Positions 35,613 to 44,690 are shown, counted from the stretch's first letter. The stretch is 64,000 nt of DNA from an uncultured Acetatifactor sp. (GCA_910583845.1 CAJUAB010000016.1:59238-123237); one strand, 5' to 3'. Numbers and translations: made by a program. The notes: generated by a model not told the origin, from the letters alone.

Positions 35613-36581
35613 CTATTGCCTTTTCACAGGTCGGACGAATTTCCAGAATCGCTCGGGGTCGTGATACAGATAGCCGATTCTTCCGGGAGTGGTGTCCAGA
35701 CAGTAGCCGGATTTTTCATAGTCAAAGGCATTCATTGCCTCTTCTACTTTGCTTTCCACGCTGTAGTTCTGCTGATCGTAATTAAACGGCCCGTGCTCGA
35801 ACACAATGTACTCGCCCTCGGGAACCTCCATCATCAGCATCTGCGCGGGTACTTCGCCCGGATAATCCAGAGGCAGACGTACCCCGTAGCATTCCGCAAG
35901 GGGGATGCCCCAGCTGCAAAGCCTGCCCTTCGGGTCATTGAGATATCCGACGAGCTGGCCGCTGCCGCTGTTGCTCTCACTGCCTCCCAGATCATCCAGC
36001 TTGCCCTTGATGCTGTCCAACAGGCCGCAGATGGTCTCGCAGTCCTGGCCTGGAATCAGGCTCTGCTTTTGCCAGAAGTCCCAGTACCCGATGCTCTCAT
36101 AGTTCCGGATGTGCAGGAACTTGTGCGCGGGAATGGTTACAAAGTAAATCTTGATCTCTTCAGTGGATTGTATCATACCTATTTCTCCTATTCCAAAAAA
36201 GTAGCGGTCGAAAGGATGTATTTTGGTGCGGAGTACTACGGGCACAGGGTTTCTGCGGTATTCCCTGGGAGTGATGCCATAGGCGGCTTTGAAGGCCCGG
36301 GTAAAGGCTTCGTGAGAGGAAAAACCGTAGTCCACGGCGATCTCCAGAAAACCGCGGCTGCTGTCCCGCACTTCCCACAACGCGAAAGCCAGTCTGCGAA
36401 GCCGCAGGTAGTCCCGGAACTGTATGCCCGATATCTCCCGGAATTTCCGGGTGACATGATATTCGGAATACCCCAGCCTACAGGAGAGGGCGTGCAGCGT
36501 CAGCGCATCGTCCTGATGTTCCTTGATGCATCTGTCGATCTCGTCAATCATGATTTGAATCTGTCGCTGCCACTCGTACAC
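35613..36581 (-). CDS. AraC-family regulator with C-terminal GyrI-like effector domain
   Basis: This 322-residue protein has an N-terminal double HTH of the AraC type (about 8-110: LHALSCRLGYSEYHVTRKFRE and IAVDYGFSSHEAFTRAFKAAYGITPREYR). A GyrI-like/SbmC small-molecule domain follows (about 135-322, with VEPGEYIVFEHGPF-like VPEGEYIVFEHGPF). This arrangement matches Rob/BltR-like multidrug or stress regulators. A GTG start at 36579-36581 is used because GGGGGA lies 7 bases upstream; the internal ATG at 36548 lacks a site. No efflux gene is adjacent, so its targets are unknown. Confidence 0.82.
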   Translation of the reverse strand: MYEWQRQIQIMIDEIDRCIKEHQDDALTLHALSCRLGYSEYHVTRKFREISGIQFRDYLRLRRLAFALWEVRDSSRGFLEIAVDYGFSSHEAFTRAFKAAYGITPREYRRNPVPVVLRTKIHPFDRYFFGIGEIGMIQSTEEIKIYFVTIPAHKFLHIRNYESIGYWDFWQKQSLIPGQDCETICGLLDSIKGKLDDLGGSESNSGSGQLVGYLNDPKGRLCSWGIPLAECYGVRLPLDYPGEVPAQMLMMEVPEGEYIVFEHGPFNYDQQNYSVESKVEEAMNAFDYEKSGYCLDTTPGRIGYLYHDPERFWKFVRPVKRQ

Positions 36582-36722
36582 CCGTCTGTCCCCCGAAGTA
36601 AATTCGTCTGTTCTTCTCCCTTTCCGACTGCCCTGATGTCAGTATAAGGGATCGGAGAAATACATATTTGATTCTGGTTGCGGTTCTGCTTAAGAGCATT
36701 TTTCAGACACGCTCCTGCTGTA

Positions 36723-37568
36723 TTATAACCGAGAGGACCCGGGGGTGTCAAATCCCAGCATTATCCCGCCGTTTTCGGCGTAGTAGCCGCATAGCCCCAG
36801 CGTGGGAGATATGCGCACATCTGCATTTTCCCAGGTCCCGCGGATCAGACCGGCCAGCTTTTCGGCAGCGTTTTCATTGCTATTATGCATGAGGCGGACT
36901 TTTCCGCCACTGAAACCTGCCCCGTTCATAATTTTTACCATTCGGGAGAGGGCACCGGCTTCTCCGTGGCATTTGTTAAGGATTTCCAGCGTTCCCTGGG
37001 TGCTGGCCTGCCCCACCACCCGGATGCCCAGGATCTCGCAGATTTTGGCTGCAGACGGGCTGACGCGGCCGTTATTTGCCAGGTTCCGAAGGGATTTCAG
37101 GCAGAAGAGAAGCCTGGTGCGGCAGGTGTATTCCCGGATACTGTCAAGTATCTCATTCTCACTGGCTCCTGTGCAGATCAGCTCCTGCAATTTCTCAATG
37201 AGCAGCGCCATCTCGGGGCCCGCGGACAGAGAGTCGATGACATGTACATGGCGAAGGGGGTATTGCTCTTCATATTCCGCCTTGGCAGCCCTGGCGGCGG
37301 CGCAGCTTCCCGACAGACCGCTGGTGATGGTGACGCAGAATATGCTTTCGGCATCACCGAAAGCATCCAGCCAATCCCCTGTTCCGGGACAGGCGGTGCC
37401 GGATTTCCCGCCGCGGGAGAGCTCTTCTTCCATCCGGGCCAGATCCAGACGGTCATCGTCGGGAAAATCCCTGTCTCCCACAATAATGTGGAGCGGGGCG
37501 TAAGAAAAAGGGACTTGTTCAATTGTATGGATATTGGATGCGGAATCAGAAACGATTTTATATCTCAT
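36723..37568 (-). CDS. DegV family fatty-acid-binding protein (first of two in window)
   Basis: A 281-residue DegV protein. Members bind a fatty acid and, as FakB, present it to the kinase FakA to make acyl-phosphate. It starts KIVSDSASNIH and includes the DegV features FCVTITSGLSGSCAAARAA and VIDSLSAGPEMALL. The residue that follows the N-terminal SD and the TITSGLSG loop fit the head-group site. AAGGAGG lies 5 bases before the ATG. It stands upstream of the AraC/GyrI gene on the same strand with 141 bp between them. No fakA gene is in the window. Confidence 0.85.
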   Translation of the reverse strand: MRYKIVSDSASNIHTIEQVPFSYAPLHIIVGDRDFPDDDRLDLARMEEELSRGGKSGTACPGTGDWLDAFGDAESIFCVTITSGLSGSCAAARAAKAEYEEQYPLRHVHVIDSLSAGPEMALLIEKLQELICTGASENEILDSIREYTCRTRLLFCLKSLRNLANNGRVSPSAAKICEILGIRVVGQASTQGTLEILNKCHGEAGALSRMVKIMNGAGFSGGKVRLMHNSNENAAEKLAGLIRGTWENADVRISPTLGLCGYYAENGGIMLGFDTPGSSRL

Positions 37569-37984
37569 TACAACCTCCTTGATATAGTATGAATTACTTC
37601 ATCATCAGTTTACATATAACCCATAACCAGATTATCAGTTATCAGAAAACCTGTCAAGGGATATTACAAAACTTTACTTGCGGGATTAAGATGCAGTTAC
37701 AAGCATCCCTTGAAAACAAAGAGGATCTTGTGCTAGAATGGTACAGGGTTTTCCTTTCCCGCATGGGGAAAGTCAGCGGCGGCAGCGAATATGTGGCGGG
37801 CATCTGGCAGGAATGATTTATAGGCAAACTCCACAGCCACTGCAAAGTGACAGCGCGGCGGCGGGGAGATCAGATGATCTCCCATGGTACACAGATTTTT
37901 CAGGCAATTGCGGCGAGTGACGGAAAAGAAGCGTTTTGTTATTGTCTAAGATAGATTGGAAACAGGGGGAGGGCGGGAGCGGAT
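37569..37984. promoter_or_regulatory. Divergent intergenic region with promoter for the DUF1836 gene
   Basis: No supportable gene lies in this 416-bp gap. TTGAAA at 37710-37715 and TAGAAT at 37734-37739 (18-base spacer) form a plausible rightward promoter, giving a 5' leader of about 240 bases. A tight hairpin with GGAGATC and GATCTCC arms sits at about 37864-37883 within that leader. Confidence 0.5.
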
Positions 37985-38470
37985 ATGACGGAAATCAACG
38001 AATTTCATATGCCCAGGTATCAGGAACTGCCGGATGTGGGCCTGTATCTGGAGCAGACCACGAAGTATATAAACGGTTATCTGGAGCCGCTGGGATGCAT
38101 GGAGATTACCACATCCATGATCAGCAATTATGTAAAGAAGGGGTATGTGGTCAGCCCGGTCAGAAAGATGTATTACCGGGAACAGATCGCGCAGCTGTTT
38201 TTTATCACGGTGGCCAAAAATGTCCTTTCTATGGAGAATATTGGGAAAATGTTTGCCTTACAGAAGAGGACCTATCCTATCCAGGTGGCGTTTGATTATT
38301 TCTGCCGGGAATTTGAGGATAAGCTGTGTGCGGTTTTTGGAGGCGCGGAGACGGCCGACTCGGCGGAGAGCGTTGGCGCCGGGCCAAAAAAAATGCTGCA
38401 CAGCGGTATCACCGCCATGGCGCATATCATCTACTTAAGCCATCAGTTTGAGACGATGGATGAGCTTTGA
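37985..38470 (+). CDS. DUF1836 protein (MerR-like DNA-binding)
   Basis: This 161-residue protein matches DUF1836, common in Clostridia, with an HTH-like N-terminus. Key stretches are EQTTKYINGYLEPLGCMEITT, SMISNYVKKGYVVSP and YYREQIAQLFFITVAKNVLSM. A variable acidic loop (ETADSAES) separates the two helical halves. The family is thought to be regulatory, but targets are not known. It precedes the 70-bp repeat promoter region of the metallo-hydrolase gene and could be its regulator, which is inference from adjacency. The weak GGGAGCGGAT upstream gives moderate start support. Confidence 0.78.
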   Translation: MTEINEFHMPRYQELPDVGLYLEQTTKYINGYLEPLGCMEITTSMISNYVKKGYVVSPVRKMYYREQIAQLFFITVAKNVLSMENIGKMFALQKRTYPIQVAFDYFCREFEDKLCAVFGGAETADSAESVGAGPKKMLHSGITAMAHIIYLSHQFETMDEL

Positions 38471-38512
38471 ACGGAAAGGCGTTTAAATATCATTTGTGGT
38501 CAGGGGGAAAAT

Positions 38513-38686
38513 ATGATATAATGACCTTATTCAAGGCAGGAAACGGCCGGATGGCCATCCATATCATGTGCGGAGTGTACACATGATATAATGACCTTAT
38601 TCAAGGCGGGAAACGGCCGGATGGCCATCCATATCATGTGCGGGCTATGCACATGATATAATGACCTTATTCAAGGCAGGAAACAA
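38513..38686 (+). repeat. Three tandem 70-bp repeats, each carrying a -10-like TATAAT
   Basis: Units start at 38513, 38583 and 38653 (the last truncated after about 34 bp). Each starts ATGATATAATGACCTTATTC. The two full units carry the 12-bp perfect palindrome GGATGGCCATCC and end with ATATCATGTG, which pairs with CACATGATAT across the -10 of the next unit. The first copy has TTGTGG 17 bases before TATAAT. The last unit ends 28 bp before the beta-CASP gene. They look like duplicated promoter/operator modules. Confidence 0.8.
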
Positions 38687-38713
38687 AAAAATAAGCGATA
38701 GGAGGACGGGACT

Positions 38714-40318
38714 ATGAAGCTGACATTTATAGGTGCGGACCATGAGGTAACGGGAAGCTGTCACTACCTGGAAGCAGGAGGCAAGCATATTCTGGTGGAT
38801 TACGGCATGGAGCAGGGGGTGAATGTGTTTGAGAATGTCCCGCTGCCCGTGGATGAGGCGCTGATCGACTATGTGTTTCTGACCCATGCCCACATTGATC
38901 ACTCCGGTCTGCTGCCTCTGCTGTATGCAAAGGGGTTCCGGGGGCAGATCTATATGACCCATGCCACGGCGGATCTGTGCAGCATCATGCTCCGTGACTG
39001 TGCCCATATACAGATGGCCGAGGCGGAGTGGAAGAACCGCAAGGCCAAAAGAAGCGCCTCCCAGCCTGCCATGGAGCCTCTCTATACCATGGAGGATGCC
39101 GAGGGTTGTATCAAGCGGATCGTGCCCTGCAGCTATGACAAGGAGATCCGGGTGGCGGACAATATACGGATTCGTTTTACCGACATCGGGCATCTGCTGG
39201 GCTCCGCCAGCATTGAAGTATGGCTGACGGAAGACAACACGACCCAGAAGCTGGTGTTTTCAGGGGATATCGGCAACAAGGACCTGCCTCTGCTGCGGGA
39301 CCCCCAGCCCACCAGAGAGGCGGACTATGTGATCATGGAGTCCACCTACGGAGACCGGTACCACGACAAGAACAGACTGGACTATGTGTCGGCGCTGGCT
39401 CAGATTTTGCAGGAAACCTTTGACAAGGGCGGCAACGTGGTCATTCCTTCCTTCGCCGTGGGCCGTACCCAGGAACTGCTCTATTTTCTGCGCAAAGTCA
39501 AAGTGGGCCGCCTGGTGAAGGGGCATGAGGACTTCCCGGTGTATGTGGACAGTCCCCTGGCGGTGGAGGCCACCAATATTTTCCAGGAGAACCGTATGGA
39601 ATGCTTTGACGGCGAGGCGCTGGAATATGTGAGGGAGGGAATCAACCCCATTTCCTTTGCGGGGCTGCGTCTGTCCATCACAAGCGACGAATCCATTGCC
39701 ATCAATTTCGACACGACTCCCAAGGTGATCATCTCCGCCTCCGGCATGTGCGAGGCAGGGCGTATCCGGCATCATTTAAAACATAATCTCTGGAGACCGG
39801 AGTCCACGGTTCTCTTCGTGGGCTATCAGGCAGTGGGAACACTGGGCCGGGCGATCGTGGAAGGAGCCAGAGAGGTGAAACTTTTCGGTGAGCCTATCGA
39901 GGTGCGGGCCTCCATCAAAAAGCTGGTGGGCATGAGCGGCCATGCGGACAAGGACGGGCTGCTTGACTGGGTGGGCGGCTTTCAGGAGAAGCCGAAGAAA
40001 GTCTTCGTGGTTCACGGTGAGGACAGTGTGTGTATGAACTTTGTGGAATGCCTGAAGGTGGAGCATGGACAGCGGGCTTATGCCCCCTACAGCGGTACGG
40101 AGTTTGACCTGATTGCCAACAGGTTTACCTATGAAGCAGAGCCTCAGCCCGTCAAGAAGAGGGCTACAGTGGCCACCGGCGTATTTGCCCGTCTGGTAGC
40201 CGCGGGGCAGCGCCTGGTGGCGATGATCACCAAGTGCGACGGCTGGGCCAACAAGGATCTGGCAAAGTTCGCGGACCAGGTCAACTCACTGTGCGACAAA
40301 TGGGAACGGAATATCTGA
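38714..40318 (+). CDS. Metallo-beta-lactamase/beta-CASP family hydrolase (putative ribonuclease)
   Basis: The 534-residue protein carries the metal motif HAHIDHSG (H58, H60, D62, H63), then IGHLLGSASIEV and FSGDIG. Beta-CASP segments include ESTYGDRYH, IPSFAVGRTQELL and the C-terminal GMSGHADKDGLLDWV. This matches the YSH1/RNA-specificity group of MBL proteins, which includes RNA-processing nucleases, though bacterial members of this subgroup are little studied. AGGAGG lies 9 bases before the ATG. It overlaps a small downstream gene by 19 bp and is driven from the repeat region upstream. Confidence 0.88.
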   Translation: MKLTFIGADHEVTGSCHYLEAGGKHILVDYGMEQGVNVFENVPLPVDEALIDYVFLTHAHIDHSGLLPLLYAKGFRGQIYMTHATADLCSIMLRDCAHIQMAEAEWKNRKAKRSASQPAMEPLYTMEDAEGCIKRIVPCSYDKEIRVADNIRIRFTDIGHLLGSASIEVWLTEDNTTQKLVFSGDIGNKDLPLLRDPQPTREADYVIMESTYGDRYHDKNRLDYVSALAQILQETFDKGGNVVIPSFAVGRTQELLYFLRKVKVGRLVKGHEDFPVYVDSPLAVEATNIFQENRMECFDGEALEYVREGINPISFAGLRLSITSDESIAINFDTTPKVIISASGMCEAGRIRHHLKHNLWRPESTVLFVGYQAVGTLGRAIVEGAREVKLFGEPIEVRASIKKLVGMSGHADKDGLLDWVGGFQEKPKKVFVVHGEDSVCMNFVECLKVEHGQRAYAPYSGTEFDLIANRFTYEAEPQPVKKRATVATGVFARLVAAGQRLVAMITKCDGWANKDLAKFADQVNSLCDKWERNI

Positions 40319-40479
40319 TCCCCGGGCAGCAGAGGCTGACGCTGAACGCCATTCTGAACCAGCGCTCTCAGGACGTGCTGACGGACAACAATCCGGATAT
40401 ACAGGACTTTTATCAGTTCACCCGGGAGGACGGCTGTGTGACCGGCGGGCAGATCAGGGATATTCCTATCGCCATATAA
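40300..40479 (+). CDS. Small hypothetical protein overlapping the beta-CASP gene
   Basis: A 59-residue frame (MGTEYLIPGQQRLTLN...) starts at an ATG inside the end of the beta-CASP gene and runs to 40479. Third codon positions are strongly G/C, like genuine genes nearby, so it is likely translated even without a clear ribosome binding site; coupling to the upstream gene would serve. No family is recognised. It is soluble and mildly acidic. It lies 22 bp before the DHFR gene. Confidence 0.55.
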   Translation: MGTEYLIPGQQRLTLNAILNQRSQDVLTDNNPDIQDFYQFTREDGCVTGGQIRDIPIAI

Positions 40480-40501
40480 GGAAAACAGGAGAACAGAGCC
40501 A

Positions 40502-41008
40502 ATGAACATAATTGTAGCGGTAGACCGGAACTGGGCCATAGGCAACAAGGGGGATCTGTTGGTACGCATTCCCAACGACCACAAACAGTTCCGGGAGGAG
40601 ACCACGGGCAAGGTGGTGGTGCTGGGGCGCAGGACCCTGGAGACTTTTCCCCAGGGGATGCCTCTTAAGAACCGGACCAATATCATACTGACCCACGATC
40701 CCGGATATCAGGTAAAGGACGCTCGCATGGCGCATTCGGTGGAGGAGCTGCTGAAGCTGCTGGAGGAGTACGACAGCCGGGATGTGTATGTCATCGGCGG
40801 CGAAAGCGTGTACCGGCAGCTGCTGCCTTACTGCGATGTGGCCCATGTGACCAGGATCGACCACGCCTATGAGTCGGATGCCTTTTTCCCCGACCTGGAT
40901 CAGGACCCGGAATGGGAAATCACGGCGGACAGTGACGAGCAGACATATTTTGACATTGCCTATCAGTTTCTGCGCTATGAGCGCAGGAGCGGAGAGGAGC
41001 ATTCATAA
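40502..41008 (+). CDS. folA: Dihydrofolate reductase
   Basis: A 168-residue DHFR that reduces dihydrofolate to tetrahydrofolate with NADPH. The N-terminus is INIIVAVDRNWAIGNKGDLL-like (NIIVAVDRNWAIGNKGDLL). The substrate acid position is in IPNDHKQF and cofactor motifs are VVVLGRRTLETFP and VYVIGGESVYRQLLP. The usual W of the M20 loop region (WAIGN) is present. CAGGAGAA lies about 10 bases upstream. A thyA gene, a frequent partner, is not adjacent. Confidence 0.93.
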   Translation: MNIIVAVDRNWAIGNKGDLLVRIPNDHKQFREETTGKVVVLGRRTLETFPQGMPLKNRTNIILTHDPGYQVKDARMAHSVEELLKLLEEYDSRDVYVIGGESVYRQLLPYCDVAHVTRIDHAYESDAFFPDLDQDPEWEITADSDEQTYFDIAYQFLRYERRSGEEHS

Positions 41009-41303
41009 TCCACAGGCGGCGCTGCCCCTATCACGGTCTGTGTTGTCGGCAGCCGCGTCCAAAATAAGGAGGAAGAGAAATGCCATTTGTTCGAGGTAAC
41101 AACCCGGTGCAGTTGGAGGATCTGATAACAGGCTGTATCGGGGTTCAAGGTCAGCGGGAATGACAGCGCGATTTGTCATGTGACGGTGGGAAAATCCGGT
41201 TTTCTCACAAAATGTTATCAGAAACTGCACCGGTTCGTGGAGACAGCAACGCGGAAGGTCAATGGACTTCCGGTAGATCACACATTCGAATAGGAGCAGT
41301 GAA
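41009..41303. other. Intergenic tract with a short reading frame and an imperfect inverted repeat
   Basis: AAGGAGG stands before ATG 41080, which opens a 27-codon frame (MPFVRGNNPVQLEDL...) ending at TGA 41161-41163. The arms AACCCGGTGCAGTT...TCTGATAACA (41100-41129) and TGTTATCAGAAACTGCACCGGTT (41213-41235) form an imperfect inverted repeat. It could be a leader peptide with structure, or a degenerate mobile fragment. No other gene is supported here. Confidence 0.4.
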
Positions 41304-42077
41304 ATGATGAATAGAGAAGAATTGGTCAAGATCTGGTTACAGGAGGAAGAGGCGGCCCACATCCACGGATGGGATTTCTCCCATATAAAGGGGAGATACA
41401 GAGAGGAGGGGGATCTGCCCTGGAATTACGAGGCGCTAGTAAGGCGGTATCTGCGGCCTGAGATGAAGCTGCTGGACATTGACACAGGAGGCGGGGAGTT
41501 TTTACTGTCCCTGGGCCATCCCTGTCACAATCTGGCGGCCACGGAGAACTATCCGCCCAATGTGGAACTATGCAGGGAGAGGCTTCTGCCCCTGGGAGTC
41601 GAGTTCCGAAAGGCGGACGGGGGCGGCGGCCTGCCCTTTGCCGAGGATTCTTTTGATATGGTTATAAACCGGCACGGGGACTTCCGGCCCGACGAGATCG
41701 GGCGGGTGCTCAAGGCGGGCGGACTTTTTATCACCCAGCAGGTGGGTGCGGAGAACGACAGGGATCTGGTGGAACTGTTGCTCAATGATGTGCCGGGGCT
41801 GTCGTTTCCCCAACAGTATCTGGGGATCGCCCGGGAAGCGTTTGAGAAAGCGGGATTTTCGGTCATGGAGGCCCGGGAGGCATTCCAGACCATAAAGTTC
41901 TGGGACGTGGGAGCTCTGGTCTGGTTTGCCCGGATCATCGAATGGGAATTTCCGGGGTTTACAGTGGAAAACTGCATGGAGAATCTGTTTCATGCCCAGG
42001 AGATATTAGAGCGGCAGGGCGTGATCGAGGGACGGACGCACCGATTTCTGCTGGTCGTAAGAAGGAACGAAAAATAG
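41304..42077 (+). CDS. Class I SAM-dependent methyltransferase
   Basis: A 257-residue methyltransferase with motif I LLDIDTGGGEFLLSLG (about residues 52-67). An acidic second strand follows (AATENYPPNVELC), as do a motif with PFAEDSFDMVINRHGDF and a post-core segment GRVLKAGGLFITQQVG. These are hallmarks of the UbiE/Methyltransf_11 fold that binds S-adenosylmethionine. The substrate is not identifiable from sequence. GGAGCAGTGA precedes two adjacent ATG codons at 41304 and 41307. It is a stand-alone gene between the DHFR and DUF4272 genes. Confidence 0.85.
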   Translation: MMNREELVKIWLQEEEAAHIHGWDFSHIKGRYREEGDLPWNYEALVRRYLRPEMKLLDIDTGGGEFLLSLGHPCHNLAATENYPPNVELCRERLLPLGVEFRKADGGGGLPFAEDSFDMVINRHGDFRPDEIGRVLKAGGLFITQQVGAENDRDLVELLLNDVPGLSFPQQYLGIAREAFEKAGFSVMEAREAFQTIKFWDVGALVWFARIIEWEFPGFTVENCMENLFHAQEILERQGVIEGRTHRFLLVVRRNEK

Positions 42078-42176
42078 ACCATATCAAAACAAAAATGTAT
42101 TGCTGACGGGAAAGCCTTGCAGCAGAGGCGGTGCGGAGAAAAAGCGCGAAGCCATATCTTTAAGGAGGAACAGGCC

Positions 42177-43430
42177 GTGGGGGTGCTTAATTATTTTACC
42201 AGAAAGCAAAAAGGCGGGCGGATTGAGAAATCTTGCCTGCTGTTCTGTCCGGAGAGCGATCCTATCAAGATCATAGACCGGATCGAGAACATGTTTGGCG
42301 GAAGCGGCGGCGCCAGAACCAACAACTATACCTTGCAAAACGGCGATATGAAGATTTTCCTGGCCGCCTGCGGCGCGTCGGAGACGAATGCAAACGGCAC
42401 TTACGCCAAAGAGCAGTTAAACGGCGTACAGGGCTTTGTCTACAAAATCCAGACATCCCATGTGGAGGTGAAGCGCAATCTTTTTTATCATCTTCGCCAG
42501 TGCAAGGCGCTGCTCCGGATTGACTACGGCTATGACGGCGCAGGTTCACGGGAATCCGCGGAAAAGGAGCAGGAAATCCGCTCAATTATTTTGCGGGTGG
42601 CGGAGATGCTGCAAGGCATTGCCACCTTCGGGGACGGAACCGCCTTTCTGGACGGTAAGGGAAAACGGATTCTGGACAGCAAAGGGAATACGGAACTGGA
42701 TTATTACATGCCCGCCGAGGTGCTTCCGGGAGAAGATTGGGGGGAGGGCATGCCCCCGGAGTGCCGGGAGCGGAGAGACCGGTCCATGGCCTGGCTGAAA
42801 GAGAGACATTTATATGTGACTCCGTGGCTGCCCATGTTATCCGAGACGGAAAAGGACGGCCCTGCCCGGACGGTGAGGGAGATCTGTGGCCGGGCGGGCG
42901 CTCTGCTGGCGGTTTCCCTGTATTCCGAGTGCCGTCTGGGAGAAGGGATGGACTATGGGCAGGCCCGGGAGTTCATAGCGCCGGTTATGACACAATTTGA
43001 GGTTGATCCGTATCTGTCCCCCAAAGAGAAAGCCTATCTGGATAATCCGGATTCCACACGGGAGGAACAGATCCCCTGGTCCTGGCAGTATGAGAATCTG
43101 CTGGTGATGGAATGGGCGCTGGGACTGGCCCCGGAGCTTCCCTATCCCGGTGAGATCTGTGATGTGCCCGGGACGGTCCGGGCGCTGCACGATTTTGACT
43201 CGCTGGACGCCATGGAGCAGGGGGCGTCCCCACGTTCCTACGGTGAGCTGCTGGACGCCGCGGATCTGATTTACCGCATGGACTGGGCCTGTGTGGATGC
43301 CAGGGTGATGGGTATGCCGGCTCCAGGGGGTCTGAATGCCGGCGTGGTCGTGGAACGGCACCGTGCCCTGTTCTGGCTGGCAGGGGTGGACTCGCGCTGC
43401 GCCTGGGACGACGTGGATCTGTCCACTTAA
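42177..43430 (+). CDS. DUF4272 domain protein
   Basis: A 417-residue soluble protein. The C-terminal half matches DUF4272, with LSPKEKAYLDNP and IPWSWQYENLLVMEWALGLAPELPYPG. Function of the family is unknown. The N-terminal 200 residues include KIIDRIENMFGG and a conserved IDYGYDG strand but no known motif. A GTG start at 42177 is chosen: AAGGAGG lies 8 bases upstream and no ATG fits. It is followed by a consensus promoter for ilvE, so it is probably transcribed separately. Confidence 0.75.
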   Translation: MGVLNYFTRKQKGGRIEKSCLLFCPESDPIKIIDRIENMFGGSGGARTNNYTLQNGDMKIFLAACGASETNANGTYAKEQLNGVQGFVYKIQTSHVEVKRNLFYHLRQCKALLRIDYGYDGAGSRESAEKEQEIRSIILRVAEMLQGIATFGDGTAFLDGKGKRILDSKGNTELDYYMPAEVLPGEDWGEGMPPECRERRDRSMAWLKERHLYVTPWLPMLSETEKDGPARTVREICGRAGALLAVSLYSECRLGEGMDYGQAREFIAPVMTQFEVDPYLSPKEKAYLDNPDSTREEQIPWSWQYENLLVMEWALGLAPELPYPGEICDVPGTVRALHDFDSLDAMEQGASPRSYGELLDAADLIYRMDWACVDARVMGMPAPGGLNAGVVVERHRALFWLAGVDSRCAWDDVDLST

Positions 43431-43458
43431 TCCACAGGATGGGTTTTCCAATTTGGAT

Positions 43459-43487
43459 TTGACAAATAAACCGGGGAAATGTATACT
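43459..43487 (+). promoter_or_regulatory. Strong sigma-A promoter for ilvE
   Basis: TTGACA at 43459-43464, 17-base spacer and TATACT at 43482-43487. The leader to the ilvE start is about 130 bases, too short for a classical T-box, and no such motif was seen. Confidence 0.8.
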
Positions 43488-43623
43488 ATACAGTATGCAA
43501 ATTACTGGAGCAGTGTATCAGCCTGCGTCTATGCGCCGAACCTGATCATATGCGGGGGCGCGGATAACCGGGGGGAATATATGCCTGCCCCACATACAGA
43601 TGCAGGAAAGGATGAGGGTAGTG

Positions 43624-44652
43624 ATGGAGAAGAAGAACATTGACTGGAGTAATTTAGGCTTTGGATATGTGCAGACAGACTATCGGTATGTGTCCGATTT
43701 CACCAAAGGGGCGTGGGATGAGGGAGTGCTCACCAAGGACGCCGACATCGTTCTGAACGAATGCGCCGGAGTGCTGCAATATGCCCAGACGATCTTTGAG
43801 GGACTTAAGGCATACACCACGGAGGACGGCCGGATCGTGACCTTCCGTCCGGATCTGAACGCGGAGCGTATGATGGATTCGGCGGCCCGGCTGGAGATGC
43901 CGGTATTTCCCAAGGAGAGATTTCTGGATGCCGTGAATCAGGTGGTTGCGGCGAACGAAGCCTTTGTCCCTCCCTATGGCAGCGGCGCGACCCTGTATCT
44001 GCGCCCCTATATGTTCGGCAAGAACTCCGTAATCGGCGTAAAGCCTGCGGACGATTATCAGTTCAGACTTTTCTGTACCCCGGTGGGTCCTTACTTCAAA
44101 GGGGGAGCAAAGCCTCTGACCATCCGTGTCAGCGATTTTGACAGAGCGGCTCCCAACGGCACGGGCCATATCAAGGCCGGGCTTAACTATGCCATGAGCC
44201 TGCATGCAATTGTATCCGCTCATCATGAAGGGTATGACGAGAATATGTATCTGGACCCGGGAACCCGCACGAAAGTGGAGGAGACCGGCGGCGCCAACTT
44301 CCTGTTTGTAACCCGGGACAACAAAGTGGTAACGCCCAAATCCAACAGCATTCTGCCCTCCATCACCCGCCGTTCTCTGGTACATGTGGCACAGGAATAT
44401 CTGGGTCTGGAAGTGGAGGAGAGAGAGGTGCTGCTGGAGGAGGTGCAGGATTTCGCGGAGTGCGGTCTGTGCGGTACGGCGGCGGTTATCTCACCGGTGG
44501 GAAAGATCGTGGACCATGGACGGGAAATTTGCCTGCCCAGCGGCATGAGCGAGATGGGACCTGTCACCAGGAAGCTGTATGATACCCTGACAGGTATTCA
44601 GATGGGACGCATTGAGGCTCCCGAGGGATGGATTCATGTTGTCAAACAATAG
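43624..44652 (+). CDS. ilvE: Branched-chain amino acid aminotransferase
   Basis: This 342-residue PLP fold-type IV enzyme interconverts leucine, isoleucine and valine with their 2-oxo acids, using 2-oxoglutarate. The pyridoxal lysine is K184 in HIKAGLNYAMS, and EETGGANFLFV and SILPSITRRS fit the phosphate-binding and substrate loops. The N-terminal GVLQYAQTIFEGLKAY is typical of the class-II BCAT type. The ATG at 43624 is used, with GAGGG 8 bases upstream. It is a single gene with its own promoter and terminator. Confidence 0.95.
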   Translation: MEKKNIDWSNLGFGYVQTDYRYVSDFTKGAWDEGVLTKDADIVLNECAGVLQYAQTIFEGLKAYTTEDGRIVTFRPDLNAERMMDSAARLEMPVFPKERFLDAVNQVVAANEAFVPPYGSGATLYLRPYMFGKNSVIGVKPADDYQFRLFCTPVGPYFKGGAKPLTIRVSDFDRAAPNGTGHIKAGLNYAMSLHAIVSAHHEGYDENMYLDPGTRTKVEETGGANFLFVTRDNKVVTPKSNSILPSITRRSLVHVAQEYLGLEVEEREVLLEEVQDFAECGLCGTAAVISPVGKIVDHGREICLPSGMSEMGPVTRKLYDTLTGIQMGRIEAPEGWIHVVKQ

Positions 44653-44690
44653 GATTCTATTGCCATAAGTCAATAATGCCAGGCATAATG

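Noticed and set aside
37589..37816. Open frame of 75 codons left of the DUF1836 gene
   Set aside because: No ribosome binding site, a promoter motif inside it, and no recognisable protein feature.
38513..38686. CRISPR array
   Set aside because: The repeats are contiguous 70-bp tandem units with no unique spacers and no cas gene in the window.
43487..43623. T-box or other riboswitch before ilvE
   Set aside because: The leader is only about 130 bases and has no T-box sequence, specifier loop or terminator hairpin.
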